DNA of 64,000 nucleotides from Meandrina meandrites (taxonomy: Eukaryota > Cnidaria > Anthozoa > Scleractinia > Meandrinidae), in assembly GCA_963693305.1 (NCBI GenBank), contig OY855904.1, forward strand, positions 35,655,417-35,719,416, read 5' to 3'. Below, piece after piece: positions 11,871-23,546 of this stretch. The position numbers were made by a program, and so were the translations under genes. Each line of letters opens with the position of its first letter. The stretch's first letter is position 1. The notes under the pieces are model-generated. The model was not told where the DNA came from, did no database searches, and worked only from the letters and a program-made list of their open reading frames with translations.

Positions 11871-12383
11871 TAGGATAATACATGGTTTCGCGGAGATATG
11901 AAATTTATCTTCGAGTGTTCAAATCGATAGCTCACGAGTGAGCGCAGCGAACGAGTGAGATATCGGATTTGAACACGAGAAGATAAATTTCATATCTCCA
12001 AGAAACCATGTATTATTCTTTTTATTATATAAACCTACTAATTACGATATTTTTGACGATTTTCCGAAGATTTCCGACCATTTCCGAAGATTTCCGAAAA
12101 TTTTCAAAATGTTGTCCGAAGGTTGTACGAATGTTTCCGAACATTTTCCGAAATTTTCCGAAATTTTCCGAAGATTCCCGAAGATTGCCGAGGAAGATCC
12201 GAAGATGCTTCGACTTAATATCGATTTACTTTGGCCCATTGAGCATTGGAACATGGCAAACTCTGCAAGCTGATTGGTCAAAAATGATATCACACTGTGT
12301 GGATATCATTTTTATCCACACATGTGGGATACCATTTTTCTCGATTTGCTACCACTCGCTATACCACTGCAGTTTATATAATA
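11869..12383. mobile_element. Insertion splitting the right middle terminal repeat
   Basis: The left repeat reads continuously through GCAGTTATATCGTAGTGC, while the right one is broken at the matching place by about 515 bases. The insert opens with a 146-base hairpin (11873-12018, arms containing ACATGGTTTC and GAAACCATGT, with GATATGAAATTTATCTTC nearby). It then has a run of degenerate TTTCCGAA repeats (about 12055-12190) and ends with an AT-rich tail. I do not recognise the family. Confidence 0.6.
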
Positions 12384-12592
12384 AAACTGCATATCACTTA
12401 CGATATTTAATGATCGGGTACGATATAGCAGCACACAGTACGGTGCTATGGCTTGAGCAGTACGATAAAGCGACATATCGGGTACGATATAACAACACAC
12501 CGGGTAGTTTCGGGTATCAACGCGTGGTACGATATAATGCAGCACGCAGTACCACTACAATTACATTTTTGTCCAGTATCCCCCTCCATAAA
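12384..12592. repeat. Right middle terminal inverted repeat
   Basis: Partner of 4331-4537, ending CCAGTATCCCCCTCCATAAA. The flanking bases differ on the two sides, so no target duplication is claimed. Confidence 0.8.
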
Positions 12593-12891
12593 TCTACACA
12601 GCTTCATCAGTAATTGAAGGTGCCCCTTTTTGAGAAAAAAAAAACGATGATGATGAAATAAGTTTCCAAAGCTCGGTATTAGTTGTTAAAACAAATGCGT
12701 ACTCAGACAAGAAAGGAAACATAAACCCGAGACCATAACTAAATGTTTAAACTATATCACGTGAAAACATTCATTTGGTTTATTGATAAATAGACTAAGT
12801 GGATTTGTCATAAAAGACTGACGAATTCACTTACCGTTTCTTTTTTCTTTTCTTTTTTTTTAAGCGGAAACATCTTATGTATAACTCGCAC
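12593..12891. other. Spacer between terminal repeats, no gene
   Basis: About 300 bases between the middle and outer right arms, AT-rich with a TTTTTCTTTTCTTT tract near 12840. Nothing recognisable. Confidence 0.4.
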
Positions 12892-13883
12892 AAAGTAATC
12901 GTATTGTCTTATACTTTCCAATTGCGAGTGGAAAGAAGAGTATTCAAACTTTCACACTAAAATATTTTAAGTATGCTTCTCGTATATATTTCAGTGTCAC
13001 GCCAAAGTCACGCACATTTCCAGTGCATATTTTTGTCGTTTTCAGACCATTACAGTCACTGGTGGTTTTCTTGTAGTGCTTCAAAGATTCAGGTAGCCTC
13101 ACACGATCATATAATAGCAAAGAAACGAAAACGAAACAATAGGTCAACCGTTTTGAAACATCTTCCTTGACAGTTCGGAGCTAGCGGTAAAACCTGTCAG
13201 GGGAGGGGTGGGGGAAGGGTGATTTTGACGGCCAGAAAAGTGTTTCTCTTCAAAATTCGAGACAGATTAATCAACCAAATGAAAACAATGACATTTTATA
13301 GCCTTTGGTTTGATGTGAAGTGGATATCCTTTCATTTTAAGATCTTTTTTTGTATTATCGAATATGCAATTTTTTCAAATTTCCAGGTCTCAGCGCTCTC
13401 GTTTGACACCTAAAAGTAATTTACCCGCAGATATTTTTCAGTATATTCAAAATACAGCCCTCTTGAGATATTGAAAATCCTTCCTAGAGATTTTTGGCGT
13501 CGAAAATGACTAAAATTGCTTCTTTGACAAAACCTGCAAAGTGCCATCTTTGTTTCAAACTGTTTCTCTGCAGAGGAGCGTTCCCTGGAAAAAGTAGAAA
13601 GACTGGCTAGAAAAGTTGAATGATTTGGTTGGAGGTTATGCCTTCTATGTTGTGATGAGAGTCATGCAAAGTTAGCCAATTTTTGGAAATTTTCAGTACA
13701 AAAATTGGTCCTCGGGGGGTCAAACTTTAATTGGTTGTCACGTGATTAGATTGTATTTATCAAACTTTTTAATGCCCATTTGATTTCTTACTCATGGATA
13801 CCTTTCACCAAAAAGAGTTTGAGGTAGGGTTGTTTTTGGCCATTTCCAAAATTACTCGAACCTTACGTTGAACGGCTCTTAAA
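12892..13883. repeat. Right outer arm of the 11.4-kb inverted repeat
   Basis: Reverse complement of 2446-3491, ending AACGGCTCTTAAA. The divergence between the two outer arms is clearly higher than between the inner arms, so the outer frame is older than the PLE rearrangement inside it. Confidence 0.8.
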
Positions 13884-14450
13884 CCACGAAAAACATTATC
13901 TTTAAATAACTAAAGGAACATGTAATCATAACTTGTGGAGAAAAATCAAACCACGGCTATAAATGTCGATTTTTGAAGATGCGCAGAAACAACTTGAAAA
14001 GTTTAGCCTCAATTTTTCAAGTTGTTATCCATTTCCACCCAAGCCATCCGCAGCCAAAGACGTCTGTTAACAGTTTCAGCATGTTCAGTGCACCAATATA
14101 GCAGTTTTTAATAAAAATGAACCATTGTTTTTAAGGTTTGCTATGAAATAAGTATTGACTGTTCAAAACTCTGTTAAAATCTGTGACAAAGCCCCTTTAA
14201 GGTTTATTTCTATTGTGGGATTGTTACCTAAAAATGAATTCATAAACCAAACTTATGGCAATGGTGTTTTCCTGTAAAGCCTTAAACTTCTAAACTTTGA
14301 AGCCGACTCCACCACTTTACGTTACAAACATTGGCAGATAAAGTAGACCGCGGAAGTCCCTCAGCGTCAATCAACCACACAAACACGCGTGGAAATCAAG
14401 GACCTCTCGCAGTCTGTCATTACTTCATCTTTGCCGTCGTTTTACAGACA
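13884..14450. other. Non-coding stretch, no gene seen
   Basis: No supported gene. A GCCCCTTTAAGG sequence near 14202 resembles the flank of the left outer arm (GCCCCTTTAAGAGCC) but may be chance. Confidence 0.4.
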
Positions 14451-14454
14451 GCCC

Positions 14455-14840
14455 GGGGGCGTTCTCCAAAATTTGGGTGGGGGTGTGCGTCACGTTGCAA
14501 GAAACCCTTACCCTATCTCAGATGAAAATATGCGATTTTCCCTACCCTATTTCAAATCTGACCCCAAAATCGATTCTGACCAGATTGTACCCAGGAAAAT
14601 GCTTCGGTTTGCCTAAATATACGAGCAGGAATCAAATTCCCAACATTATTAAATCGCATTTCTCAAGGGCTGCATAATAGCAACGATAAAAACAGTTTCT
14701 TCCAATGACCAGACTCAGCAGAGGGCAAAAGCCACACCCTATTTCAGACCAAAACGTGTCGAAAACCATACCCTTTGCATGGGGCCGCACATACCTATAT
14801 AGCTTAGGAGTATTCCCCCCTCTCCCCTCCCCCCGGCCGG
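14455..14840. repeat. GC-flanked dispersed repeat
   Basis: Begins with CCCGGGGGCG and ends with a long C-rich run (CCCCCTCTCCCCTCCCCCCGG), enclosing degenerate units such as ACCCTATTTCAGA and ACCCTATCTCAGA. Frames crossing it are by-products of the repeats. It resembles the element at 56700-57165 in design (G-rich start, ACCCTGTTT / AACGGGGTATC-type internal units, C-rich end), and both may be non-autonomous elements of one family. Confidence 0.5.
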
Positions 14841-14924
14841 ACTGTTTGCGCTTTTTCGCTCTAGTAGAATTGTTTTAGAATTTTGTTATGATAAATAGAC
14901 GTTCCAATACATGTGATCACAGGT

Positions 14925-15690
14925 ATTTGCTCAGGATTAAGAACTGCCATTGCCTTCTTTACCTTATTCATGGAAACTGAGTCATCCAGGAAAAGAAGAA
15001 GAAGTATGCTGACTGCTGCAGGGCCATGAACCCGGTCCTCTGCTGGTTCTCGTCTTCTTGAATGGTAGCTATCAAGAAAACCACCTGCACTGTCATAATT
15101 ACCCTCATCGATGACAGCACCAGTTTTTCTCCTGTGCTTTAGCCTCACTCATCAGACTGCAGCTGGAGTGTTTCAGTTCACAAACGTCTGGAACTAGAGG
15201 TCAGCTGCAATTTGTGACAGTGGCTGCCAGTACGAGTGTATAGCTTTTGTGACTTTCTTGCCAGACCCTCTTGTCAAACGCATGTTTACTAGTTGCTGTT
15301 GGGTTATGGTCAATGTTTTCAACTGTTGATGTCGTGAACACGGTAATGTTTAGCGTAGGCCGGCAAGCTGTTCCAGCTGTTTCGAAGTGGCTAATGGCAG
15401 AGTTATCAAGGTCTGCAGACAATCCTAAGACACGGTCATACGAATCAAACAGTCAATGAAACAGATAGTCCCAGCCTGTAGAGTGTATCCACTAGATCTT
15501 CTGATCTTGTTCTTAGGTGTACCAATGTACCGAGAAATAATGAATGGCAGTAGCGTCTCTCGTTGTTCGAAATGCCCGCTTTGTGGTAAAGGGGTTGTGC
15601 GTGAGCTTAAATCTAGCAGTGATCCGTGAATTGATGCCTAGCGCGACACGTAATCTTCCTATTTTGAGGACCGTGATTCGTAAATCATGT
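14925..15690 (-). pseudogene. Decayed fragment of an uncharacterised repeated cnidarian ORF
   Basis: On the minus strand two frames hold protein-like pieces in the right order: SYDRVLGLSADLDNSAISHF, then a segment with VENIDHNPTATSK, and further on AAVSILLLLF with VLNPEQIPVI. From memory this resembles a large, often multicopy family of predicted proteins in corals and other invertebrates with a VDNIDHNP-type motif. That is a recollection I cannot check here. The frame is interrupted and the pieces are short, so it is not an active gene. Its dispersed nature suggests that it travels with a mobile element. Confidence 0.4.
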
Positions 15691-15941
15691 ATAAACGTTG
15701 GCGAAAATCAAGAATCTAATAGCTGTTCTAGCGTTTTGCAGTCGCCCTTGTAAAATACTTTACTACCAAGAAAAATCAGGGAAAATGCAACGTAAATCAA
15801 CTAATTTGCGACAATAAAATACATACGTGATTCGTGATTTGAGGAAAAATATGCTCGTGATTCGTGATTGAGATTCGCCCTCCCCCACGAATTTCACAGA
15901 AACGTGGCTGTCTTTAAGCCCTATTGGCCATGAATATTCTT

Positions 15942-16244
15942 GGTACGAATATTCAATATCGATTGAATTGAAAATGGGGCACGTCATCTGAAAGAGCATC
16001 CAAAAATTAGTAAATTTACCAAATTTGATGGTTATTGGTTTAAACGCAAAGGCATGGTACACTTTTAAAATAAGAGAGCTTAGTATGGATTGGAGGACGC
16101 CTGTCCCTCCAATCCATACTAAGTGTACCATGCCTTTGGGTTTAAACCAATAACCGTGAAATTTAGTGAATTTACTAATTTTTGGATGCTCTTTCAGATG
16201 ACATGCCCCATTTTTCAATTCAATCGATATTGAATGTTTGTACC
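15942..16244. repeat. 303-bp palindrome (MITE-like)
   Basis: Left arm 15942-16092 and right arm about 16104-16244 are reverse complements apart from scattered changes and an extra ~20 bases (TTTTAAAATAAGAGAGCTTA) in the left arm. The ends read GGTACGAATATTCAATATCG and its inverse. The frame across it has no coding support. Confidence 0.8.
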
Positions 16245-16368
16245 GAAGAGAAAATATGTTCGTACCCAGTCCCCTGCTCGTTTAGAACATGGCTAATTGG
16301 TTGTGCTAGGTGTTCGCAAGGTGTTGTGGTAAATAGAACAGCCGCCATCTTTTTCCACATGGTGGATT

Positions 16369-16565
16369 GAGACAAGTATCTAGCTCCCGGGAGCTAGCTT
16401 TGCCCATAATGTTTGTCACATACATGATCATTGTAATAAGCATCAGCAACGAAAGAGACAGAAAAGTTGAGACAAGTAGTTAAGTCCCGGGAGCTGGTTT
16501 TGCCCGTAATGTTTGTCCCATACATGATCATTGTACATATTATAAGCATCAGCAACGACCGAGGC
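16369..16565. repeat. Tandem duplication, ~100-base unit, two copies
   Basis: Copies start at 16369 and 16469 with GAGACAAGTA, continue through a TCCCGGGAGCT block and end with AAGCATCAGCAACGA. They differ at several bases, so the duplication is not recent. Confidence 0.8.
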
Positions 16566-17924
16566 ACATTTATCTGGCATCGGTTTTGATATTCTGCCCC
16601 AATCGCGATTAAGTCTCTTCCATTTAGCTTTGCTTGTAAACACTGCTCTTGTAAATTAACTACGCACTGGAGCACTCGAGTTCCGAGGTCCAACGTTGAG
16701 GCTTTATTGAGAGGTTTTAAATATTGCAGGGCCCGTCACAAAAGAAACAGTTACCTAAGGCTTCATCTGTTCTGAACAATTCCTGACGGGTGAACTGTTG
16801 TTCTGCTCCAGAAGAAATTTCTTCATCTGCACACATCTTCCATTTGGTGGCAAGTTGGAGTTCATTTTTGTTGAATCTGAGACTCCTTGTTGTAAGGAAT
16901 ATTGTTCTCCTGCTTACGAATGTTTGCTCCAGTCCATCGCCGTCATCCATGCGAGTCAGTTTCCGTTATCCGGCAACTACTTCGACGATATAACTTCATC
17001 AGTTGCCACTGTTGTTACTGATGCGAATCATCATAGAGGTCAGTAATGTCTTCATCGCTTGAAAGTGCGGTGGCATATTCAAAGCCGGTGTCGTCTGCAA
17101 GCAGTTTAAAAGAAGAGTAAAGGCTATAAGGTAAGTCATTTATGTACAGTGAGAACAGAATTTTCCCGTGCGGGACACCAACTCTCCCCAAATTATAACA
17201 GAATTTACTTAGCCACAGAAAAGGTTCGAGTCAAGTATCGTTATGGCTTCCTAGAAATGTGCACTCCGTCAAAGAAAAGTGATTGAGTACGTTGATTTTG
17301 TGAATTTATCAACGAATCATGTAGTGAGCCAGTAACGGTAGTGAGGAATGTCATGGATAGAACATATGAGCTGTGTTTCTCTTCATCTTTTCGCTCTGAT
17401 ATTATGCTTGTAATCAGTACGAACTTCATATTGTGCAAAATGCATCATAACGTAAATGTAAATGATATCGTCAAGCCGATTTTGACGCACATGTAAGCAG
17501 CATTGGTCGATTATTTTATGGTTTTAATTTCTTCTCTTTCTAACAAGTTTTCTGTGAATTACGAATCTTTTCCATTGCTGAGGTACGGTGTTAACAAAGT
17601 CCTGAAAAATGTCAGTGAGAACTTTTGATGAGATTAAGTCAGTCATTCAGTCAGTAAGTAATGTAATTTAAGTAATTAGAGAGGTGTTAGGTTTGTATTG
17701 TATTATGTTATATTATCACTTTTATTTAAGACAGAAATAGGTTAAAACCCAATGTACAGTGTGAGTAATGTCAAGTTAATGGTAGTAAATGTCCAATACT
17801 CTCGAAAAAACACTTGACAATTCGTCAGAAATGCTTAGAAATAGAAAACTCCCTTTAACCCCCACTCAGTGTTACAAAATAGCAATGGGAGGTATTATTT
17901 TGTTACGTTATATAACATTTTAAA
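16566..17924. other. Non-coding stretch, no gene seen
   Basis: Short frames of 65-82 codons overlap on both strands without any domain I recognise. No element ends are visible. Confidence 0.4.
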
Positions 17925-17966
17925 GGCCAATATTTCAACTAGCAGAACTAGTCTTCTTCAGGGCCA
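17925..17966 (-). ncRNA. Hammerhead ribozyme motif (type I, minimal helix III)
   Basis: Read on the minus strand: TGGCC (helix I), CTGAAGA, helix II (ACTAG / CTAGT plus a G-U pair), GAA, ATAT (two-base-pair helix III), T as the cleavage-site base, then GGCC closing helix I. All conserved core positions fit CUGANGA and GAAA. The same architecture is known from PLE pseudo-LTRs. Confidence 0.65.
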
Positions 17967-17993
17967 GTACAATGTGAAAGTTTCACATTGTAC

Positions 17994-18036
17994 TGGCCCT
18001 GAAGAAGACTAGCTCTGCTAGTTGAAATATTGGCCA
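17994..18036 (+). ncRNA. Hammerhead ribozyme motif (type I, minimal helix III)
   Basis: TGGCC, CTGAAGA (17999-18005), helix II with a TCT loop, GAAA (18024-18027), TAT completing helix III, T at the cleavage position (18031) and GGCCA (18032-18036) pairing with the 5' TGGCC. Helix I is five base pairs. It is the mirror image of the motif at 17925-17966. Confidence 0.7.
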
Positions 18037-19154
18037 ATAAATTTTGCCCTTTTGCCGTAGTACCAGCCTTGCAATCAATTTGGTTTTATCTACACTTAAC
18101 GTGACGTCTGGTACGAGTATTTCTTTTACAAGAGATCCGGCAACAGACAAGTCAAGTAGTTTTATTCTTCGTTGCGTGGTCCTCTGCATCCAAACGTATT
18201 TTAAAGGGGGAGGGGGATTGTTCAATATTTTTTCTGTTTCAAATAAGAAAAGCATTAAGTGCCACAATAATTGTGTATTTTTAATTAGTCGGATTTAACT
18301 TGTTCCGATCATACAGGACATGCACACTACTGGCTGCATGTCATACTATTCACTTTTTCTGGCGAGCTAAGCCGCAAGTAAGATAGCCGCCGTTTTCGTT
18401 CAGAGCACCTATGAAGTGAAATGTTTTTTTTTTTATTTTAGAGAGAGAGAGGGGGGGGGGGGGGGGATTAAAGATTAATAGAGACACATTTGGATACCGA
18501 AAGACAATCAAATGTATTTTGGTACTTTTTGGGTAATTCTTTAGCGAAGTGTAAAAATTATTCTAGGATGTCATACATCCCATATTTGCCACAAGGGACG
18601 GACCATTGGAAACATGATTGGGGGGGGGGGGGGGGGGGTGAAGGGGGATTTTTTACCCTGAAAGGTTTTTTGGGGGGCCCATTGCCTTTGAAAGAATTTT
18701 GCTTTTTGACTGCAGCCCTATGCACGAATTTTGTTCTTGAGAGAATCTGCTTCATGCACAATTTGCTATTGAATTAATTAAAAGCAGTGCTACTTTGTTT
18801 TATTATGCATAGCTTGTACTTAAACGTTATTTTCCATTTTAACATAAATTTTTTAAATTTTGACATAAAATACTTTTTGAATAATGTTCACTTTAATGAA
18901 TTTAATTTACTGAGGGAGAGATTTCAAAAGTAAATAACAGTTTATAGTGAAAATTTGTGTAATTAATACACCCGTCAGGCGTTAGCACTATTTGTGATGT
19001 ATTAAAATGGATTTTTTTTTTGGAAATGTTTAAACAAGCAAGCAACCGTGGACGATGATCCTACTGGTATACGTTGGATCAATAATGATCTGTTCGGTTT
19101 AAAATAGAAAAATGAAGACTATAAAAAAGCAGAAACCGATACAACATAGAAAGG
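18037..19154. other. Non-coding stretch with poly-G tracts
   Basis: Contains a GA/G-rich run at about 18440-18470 and a G-homopolymer at about 18619-18640, the latter beginning a G-rich, probably repeat-derived block. No supported gene. Homopolymer lengths may be assembly-dependent. Confidence 0.5.
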
Positions 19155-19870
19155 TTTTAAATTTGTGTACTATATTTCGGCTGGCCAAACCAGCCTTCTT
19201 CAGGTACAATGGGAAATTACATTGGGAAGGGTTTTATATGTAGTGATTGCGGTATTTTGCGTAATACCGGAAATACGTAAAGGTAATGAAATTGACAGTG
19301 TAGAATGAAATAAAAATAAAGTAAAATAAACTAAAAATAATAAAATAGCTGATAATACAGTACAGATAAATAAATCAGTATGTTTCTTCGCGAATGTTAA
19401 GACCTTCGGGATCAATTGTCCTGCCTTTTAAGATTAAAAAGGCTTCCCTGGCCTTACGGATTGAGTCCCTGTTTGAAAAGACTTTTTCGATGGGGATTAG
19501 TTGCATGTCATTAGCAGTGTGGTTAGGAGAGGATAGGAAATGTTGCGCAACTGTGGTAGGTTTAGATTTAGTGTTAGGGTTATCTATGGTACGGCGGTGT
19601 TCATTAAAACGGTCTTTTAAACGTCGTTTAGTCTCTCCTATGTATTGTAAATTACAGCGGTTACATTGAATCATGTAGATGAGGTTTTTAGTGTCACAGG
19701 TCAAGTTAGAATTAATGTGGCGCGTTTCATTAGTAGAAAAGAAGGTATATGTAGTAAGGCCGTCAGAAATGTAGGGGCAAGTGGCGCAGTTTTTTCCACA
19801 ACGGAAAGAACCGGAAGGGAGTTGGGGATGGGGATTAGTAGAATTAGAAGGACATCTTCTCTTCCCCCTA
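19155..19870 (-). pseudogene. 5'-truncated Penelope-like element (GIY-YIG end)
   Basis: The minus-strand frame from about 19870 to 19375 encodes the end of a PLE protein: a Cys-rich linker (RCGKNCATC), then IYMIQC, QYIGETKRR, FNEHRR and a C-terminal SIRKAREAFLI segment. It is clearly related to, but not the same family copy as, the PLE at 6784-8756. No reverse transcriptase is left. The 3' untranslated region extends to about 19155 and ends in a well-formed hammerhead motif. Confidence 0.85.
19165..19209 (-). ncRNA. Hammerhead ribozyme motif of the truncated PLE
   Basis: Minus strand: UGUAC (helix I), CTGAAGA, six-base-pair helix II (GGCTGG, loop TTTGG, CCAGCC), GAA, ATAT (helix III of two pairs), A at the cleavage position, then GTACA pairing with the 5' strand of helix I over five base pairs. 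This is one of the best formed ribozyme motifs in the window and every core base is intact. Confidence 0.75.
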
Positions 19871-22800
19871 TCACTTTTCTAATGGTCGTTCCCTAACGAA
19901 AGAGGCCACACAGTTTTGGGAAACTAGGTACGACTTCGTTTATGTGAAGTTACAGGGTTTGCACGAAGGTTGCTTACCAGACAATTATACAATGAAGGGG
20001 CAGGGTTTTACACCTTCAATCCACAGTATTTCCCTCCACGTTTGATAGCGCCTTTATCCGCCTATATTATCTCCACAGTATCTATTAATTTAATACTACT
20101 GGCACGAGACGTGCAAACCCTGTGACGTCATCAAATAAAAATGGCCACCTCAGCGAATGTCGCTCACGATCGCGTGCCTTCTCGAAGGTGGACGGAGAAA
20201 AATATAGGAAACATGGAAAAATTACAGTCAAAAAATTAGCAGCATACCATGGAGCTATTTGAGGCAACTTTTTCATTTTGTTTCAATCCAATCTTCTCTA
20301 ACTCCCAAAACGCATAAATAGCGACTGCCTACGAGTCAAAGAAAATAATACAAATCGGTAGATTCATCCTTGAAGGGACTGTGCTTTGTTTAGTCTATTT
20401 ATTTTATTACGTCTTGCAAAATACTCAATATGAAACTTAATTGAAGCGAAGAAATTACTTCTATGGATTTAAATAACAACCCCATAGCTTTATTGCAAAC
20501 GAAAATGTCACCAAGGCGTTATAATTAAAGGTACAAGCAAACGAGTTTATGTTTAAACTGCTCAGCCTGTTTTAATCTTTAATCTGTACCTTCCTTTGTA
20601 TTTGCGGTGTTATGGAAATGTTCTTCCGCTGCTTTTCGGGGTTATTTGTATAATTCCTTTAAATAAGTGGCCATTTTCAAAAATTTAAACTTGGTTAAAA
20701 TTCATGACAAGGTTCTTTTAAGGCGAGAAGAAGAAACCGTCACAGAATTGAACTATAAAAATAACAAACAGTTCAATATACTTGCTACTTAAACGTTAAA
20801 AAAGGATAACACTTGTCCTCTCCTCTCCTGCACTTTTCTGCACTGAAATGAAGTGTTCTGAGACGCCCGACAGGATGGAAGCTGAATATACCTGTCGCCT
20901 CACCATATTTTTATTGGTTTTTTAAACTCTTTGTTGGATATTAGCGTTGTGAAAAAAATTTACATAAGAACTTTTCGTTCACGCTCGGGTTGTAATTAAA
21001 TCTTTCCCTGTTATTTTTGGACCTTCTTGCAATGTCATCAATTCTTTGAAGAGAAATAAGGTTGCATAATTCTAGTCACTATACTATTTATTCTCTTTGG
21101 CGTGATTTTCGGTACACCACAGTTTGAGCACCAATTTTAAAAATCAAGAACAATCAAGTTCTTCAAAGGTTTGAACAAGATTCATCTATATGTTTTGCTG
21201 ATGTAATGAGACAGCAAATTCATGAAATTTGCCAATGAATCGACAGAGATACACGACTCTCTAAGATTAGGTAGCTAACCAAGAGTTGTATAAAATAAAC
21301 AATAACGGGGACTGGGTCACTTAGAACGACGATAAATGGTTTTTTCTAGGGCTCATCTATACTGATGTAGTATGCAAGTAGACTAGCCGGTGTCACTTAA
21401 TACAACTTGTTAATTGATTTGGGTTGCCAGGAACTTAGGCGACAGCTAGACAATATCGGAGTTTTTTCAAGAGGGACCTTAGTAGGAATTTAACATCCTT
21501 TTACCACTCGTGGATTCGAAAGACTCGAAAAGACTGATTAGAAAGTTAAGCATTTATCGGTACAGTTAAATCATATGTAAATTAAGCCTGACTAAGCGAA
21601 ACTTAGCTATCTTGGTGGGCCGGCTTTCTAGTCATTACCCGTAACCTCTGCCCCTTCAGTTATAGATATTGTTTTCTTTTTGAAAGTGATGCAACGCAAT
21701 TTTTGATCCTTTGTTTGGGATGTGAATAATATTTCAAATTACCAGCTATCTATATGAAATCCGGCTTAAAAACCTGACATGTCCAACAGAATAAAGAAAT
21801 ACATATCACGCAGCCAAACGTATACGTGTACGAGGTCGATAAATCTTTTAAACGATTCTCAGCGCTAACTCTTTATCAAGAATATTGTCCTTATCCTAAG
21901 AGAATGAAAATTAGTCTATGAATTTTCAAAATAAATAATAAAAAATCTAAGTAATCAAAAAAGCGCTTGATATTTAGCTAGTCCTAGACGGAATGCGTGT
22001 CTACGTTTTAAATAAAGGAAAATAAACTCTTTTGCTGCGGAGTTAAGTACCTCAGTCTATGGCATTTCTACAAGAGGTATGTCATCAAAGCCAGTTAATT
22101 TCGCAGAAAAAGGCGATTTCTGGGATCTTACCGATGTTAATTCAATCACGAAGAGTAACTTGTGATAACTCAAAACACTTTTTACTATTTTAACGAAAAT
22201 TCATTCTTATGTTGTCATTCCTCTATAATGTATATCCCAGCTAAATGCTATAAAAATGAAGTAGAACAGCAGGCAATGAACTCCAAACACAAGACAACTA
22301 TTTTTTTTCAAAATTCATCACTGAATTTGCTAAACTTTAATTGAGAAAGAATTCCAAATCTTGACACACGACACAGTGTTTTAAATAAGTATTAACCACA
22401 GTTGCCATATAAAGCAAATGCTTGTATCGTTGACGTCACTAATACTGACTTTAGGGATGCAGCGTAATGGAACACGCGGGAAAATCTTACGTTAGGGCTG
22501 TTTTCTCTTCTTTTGTGCAAAAAGGAAATAATAATTATTTTGTTATTATTCATATACTCCTGTAAAATTGTCTTTTTTGTAAAATTCGGATCTTTCGAAT
22601 TTCTACAAGGATCGATACTCTTTAATATCAGAAATAAGCGAAACTTCTAATATCACAACTAATTTTTAGAAAAAGTAAGATTGGCTTGAGCGGCAATTGG
22701 ACTGAGCAGTTTGATGGTGTTTGTAAGAATGCCATGGTAACATAATATTCGTGACTCAGCGTTTGGAGTTAACGTTCTTTTGTTAGCAGCGCCATTGTTA

Positions 22801-23546
22801 TCTACATAAAATCAATTAACTAGATCAAGCATTGATGCGTCGTGAAATCCCTTTGAAGCAGCAGCCCGTTTCAAGCTAGAATCACGCTTTTTGGGCTCTA
22901 TAATTGTTTTATTTAGTATTCCCTCAACAGCACCAATACAGAATTGCCTGTTCAGCAGACATCTGAAAAGGAATAGTCTTAATATTTCAAGGAAACGGCC
23001 AATAGCTTCCCTCTACCCGCCATTTCAATTTTACTTTAGAAGTATGTCAGTCTACTTAATATTTAAATTACATGCTGTTTGTAACAAATATAGTTGAGTA
23101 TCAGTAAATGGCGCCTCACAAATATCACGTTAAATTAAGCTTAGATGTCGCCAACCAAAGATTGCTCGTTTTAAAAGAACAGGCCCAGCACGAAACACCA
23201 AAAGCCTAGAAAGCCATTTGCACGCGATATCTTTTCGTGATTCTTGTGTGATGCTGCGGAGCTTGGTCGCTCAAGGAAAACAATCATTTTATTTGAACTT
23301 CCTGAAATACTAATTGTTCTATGGTACTGTTTGTTTAATACCTCTTAATGCAATATAAGACCACAACGCTTGACTAAACCCTTTAACTGAATAGTTGCTA
23401 TTGACGCCTATCTGCGTCATCGAGCCAAGGATATGAGCCTTTAAAAGCGGCTGCACATGATACCAACGGCTATTCTTATATCTAACTGTCTTCTGGTTTA
23501 GAATACCACGCTCTGTAATCTTCCGTGCCAAGGATCCATAAGAACA
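19871..23546. other. Non-coding region upstream of Pax gene 1
   Basis: About 3.7 kb with no supported coding exon, RNA gene or transposon end. It probably holds the promoter and cis-regulatory DNA of the Pax gene starting at 23547, but no specific site is claimed. Confidence 0.4.

Larger units (their letters stand above)
17925..18036. repeat. Palindrome made of two head-to-head PLE ribozyme ends
   Basis: The left arm (17925-17979) and right arm (17980-18036) are almost perfect reverse complements meeting at GAAAGTTTC. Each arm is little more than one hammerhead ribozyme, so the locus looks like two PLE termini left back to back after loss or never-completed synthesis of the body. Confidence 0.8.

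Noticed and set aside
12008..12613. 201-codon plus-strand frame
   Set aside because: It runs through the TTTCCGAA repeat array and then the right middle terminal repeat. The repeated composition explains the open frame and no domain is present.
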